A DNA stretch of 30,317 nucleotides from Bacillota bacterium (GTDB lineage: Bacteria; Bacillota; Clostridia; Lachnospirales; Lachnospiraceae): NCBI GenBank assembly GCA_023420935.1, contig JAEZUR010000165.1, positions 1 through 30,317 of the forward strand, written 5' to 3'. Position numbers and translations under genes: made by a program. The notes under the pieces were generated by a model. That model saw only the letters and a program-made list of their open reading frames with translations. It was not told the DNA's origin and ran no database searches. This document shows positions 29,467-30,317 of this stretch, piece after piece (position 1 is the first letter of the stretch; each line of letters starts with the position of its first letter).

Positions 29467-30317
29467 TTATTTTTTTATCTTAAAGTATATCTGAAAAGGT
29501 TCATAACCGATATCCCGAATTCGCCTTAATTGAATGACAGGATCTTGATTTACAGTTTTGAAGAAAAAGCGCCAACTGCCCCATTCTCGTTCATTTTCCA
29601 TAATTATTTCAGATGCAATATCATCATTTTCTACATACAATATTCTCTCAGATTCACAAATTCCCGCTAAAACCTCAGGCCCGAAACGAAAAGCACCGAT
29701 ATTCTCATCATCCGGAAGTGGAATAAAACAAATTCCCATAGGAAGTATTACACTTATTTTGTCCCCATCTCTCCAGATGCGCTTTATCTTGAAAAACTGA
29801 TCACTATCTGATGTGTTTCCATAAAATTCATCGTTCAGGTTAATCGTTGCATCCCCATCAATCCAATCTGGAATTCTTAAATCAACTGAGAATTCCAACA
29901 ATTCTTCTGTATGTATGACTATATCATACTTTCTGTATTTTGGCATATTTTCATGAAGCGCAGTAATCTCATTCACCTCATGAAAACCTGCAGTATTCGA
30001 AGATGTTAACATGCTTCCGTTCATGTTGTCCTGAGATTGTACCATTTGGATTTCATATCCATCAATCACTGTATTCAACTGGGAGTCAAAGTATTGGCAA
30101 ACATAAATATCATGATTATCCTGATAATAAATACTTCTATTAAAAGCAGCATTTGCTTGTACCATGGTTCCGTGGCAACAGAAAAAGCTGTCCGTTTCCT
30201 TACTCCAATCCTTTCTTAATCCCGCCTTCATAGGCAAGAAATACGTTAGCAAGCCAGAATCAGGATGGTTATGCGTGTTGCAAGTTAAATTATATTCTTG
30301 ATAGTATGCTTGAGCCA
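29467..30317 (-). CDS. GH127-type beta-L-arabinofuranosidase, C-terminal part (N-terminus outside window)
   Basis: About 283 codons, open to the window edge on its 5' side, so the apparent internal start near 30252 is not the true one. The visible part begins AQAYYQEYNLTCNTHNHPDS, then GLLTYFLPMKAG and DSFFCCHGTMVQANA. The CC pair matches the catalytic cysteine and zinc-ligand site of GH127. The remaining ~200 residues are beta-rich (FSVDLRIPDWIDG, VILPMGICFIPLP). The enzyme would remove arabinofuranose from plant glycans, in keeping with a plant-degrading clostridium. There is no terminator just after the stop. Confidence 0.8.
   Translation of the reverse strand, partial: AQAYYQEYNLTCNTHNHPDSGLLTYFLPMKAGLRKDWSKETDSFFCCHGTMVQANAAFNRSIYYQDNHDIYVCQYFDSQLNTVIDGYEIQMVQSQDNMNGSMLTSSNTAGFHEVNEITALHENMPKYRKYDIVIHTEELLEFSVDLRIPDWIDGDATINLNDEFYGNTSDSDQFFKIKRIWRDGDKISVILPMGICFIPLPDDENIGAFRFGPEVLAGICESERILYVENDDIASEIIMENEREWGSWRFFFKTVNQDPVIQLRRIRDIGYEPFQIYFKIKK

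Overview
The window is AT-rich (roughly one third G+C by eye) and looks like the chromosome of an anaerobic, spore-forming clostridium, most likely a Lachnospiraceae member close to the Lachnoclostridium / Clostridium phytofermentans group. The reasons are strong AGGAGG-type ribosome sites, hybrid-cluster protein and hemerythrin, a B12 methionine synthase without an activation domain, a PdaB-like spore deacetylase, an ECF vitamin-transporter S component and a GH127 arabinofuranosidase. No rRNA, tRNA, CRISPR array, phage gene or transposase gene was seen.

Layout. 1-779: a sigma-70-like protein with a degraded DNA-binding part (cut by the window edge). 935-2852: DUF4474-like membrane protein and a metallophosphoesterase, convergent with and overlapping a DegV-family gene (2805-3674). 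3675-4188: a repeat-rich gap. 4189-6359: a base-excision-repair operon (deoxyinosine glycosylase, mutY, an unknown gene and a possible 27-codon ORF, then a terminator). 6360-7060: a gap holding a 274-bp palindromic element and the ilvC terminator. 7061-8810: ilvN-ilvC with a consensus promoter and a terminator hairpin in the leader. 8811-12361: a LytR-CpsA-Psr ligase and two family-2 glycosyltransferases (wall polysaccharide). 12402-16648: a two-gene methionine-synthesis operon. 16839-18925: ECF S component plus PLP aminotransferase behind a long structured leader. 18975-22936: an apparent nitrosative/redox stress regulon. 22985-24316: two cysteine-rich paralogous proteins. 24450-26293: LysR regulator, flavodoxin and an unknown gene. 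26430-27824: a decarboxylase-type sodium-pump beta subunit with a 45-aa membrane protein. 28322-28495: a small acidic protein. 28576-29358: PdaB-like deacetylase. 29467-30317: GH127 C-terminal part.

How parts work together. The best-supported system is at 18975-22936. A Crp/Fnr-type regulator is divergent from hcp, and the same TGTAGC-N4-GCTACA palindrome lies upstream of hcp and upstream of an unknown gene plus hemerythrin. In both cases the operator centre is 29.5 bp from the -10 hexamer, about -41.5 from the predicted start, as for class II activation. The second main lead is the 370-nt leader before the ECF S component, with two near-identical 23-nt motifs in tandem and several long helices that I cannot match to a known riboswitch. 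The third is a pair of dispersed ~200-bp palindromic elements (10234-10428 and 27882-28084) whose helices differ by compensatory base changes.
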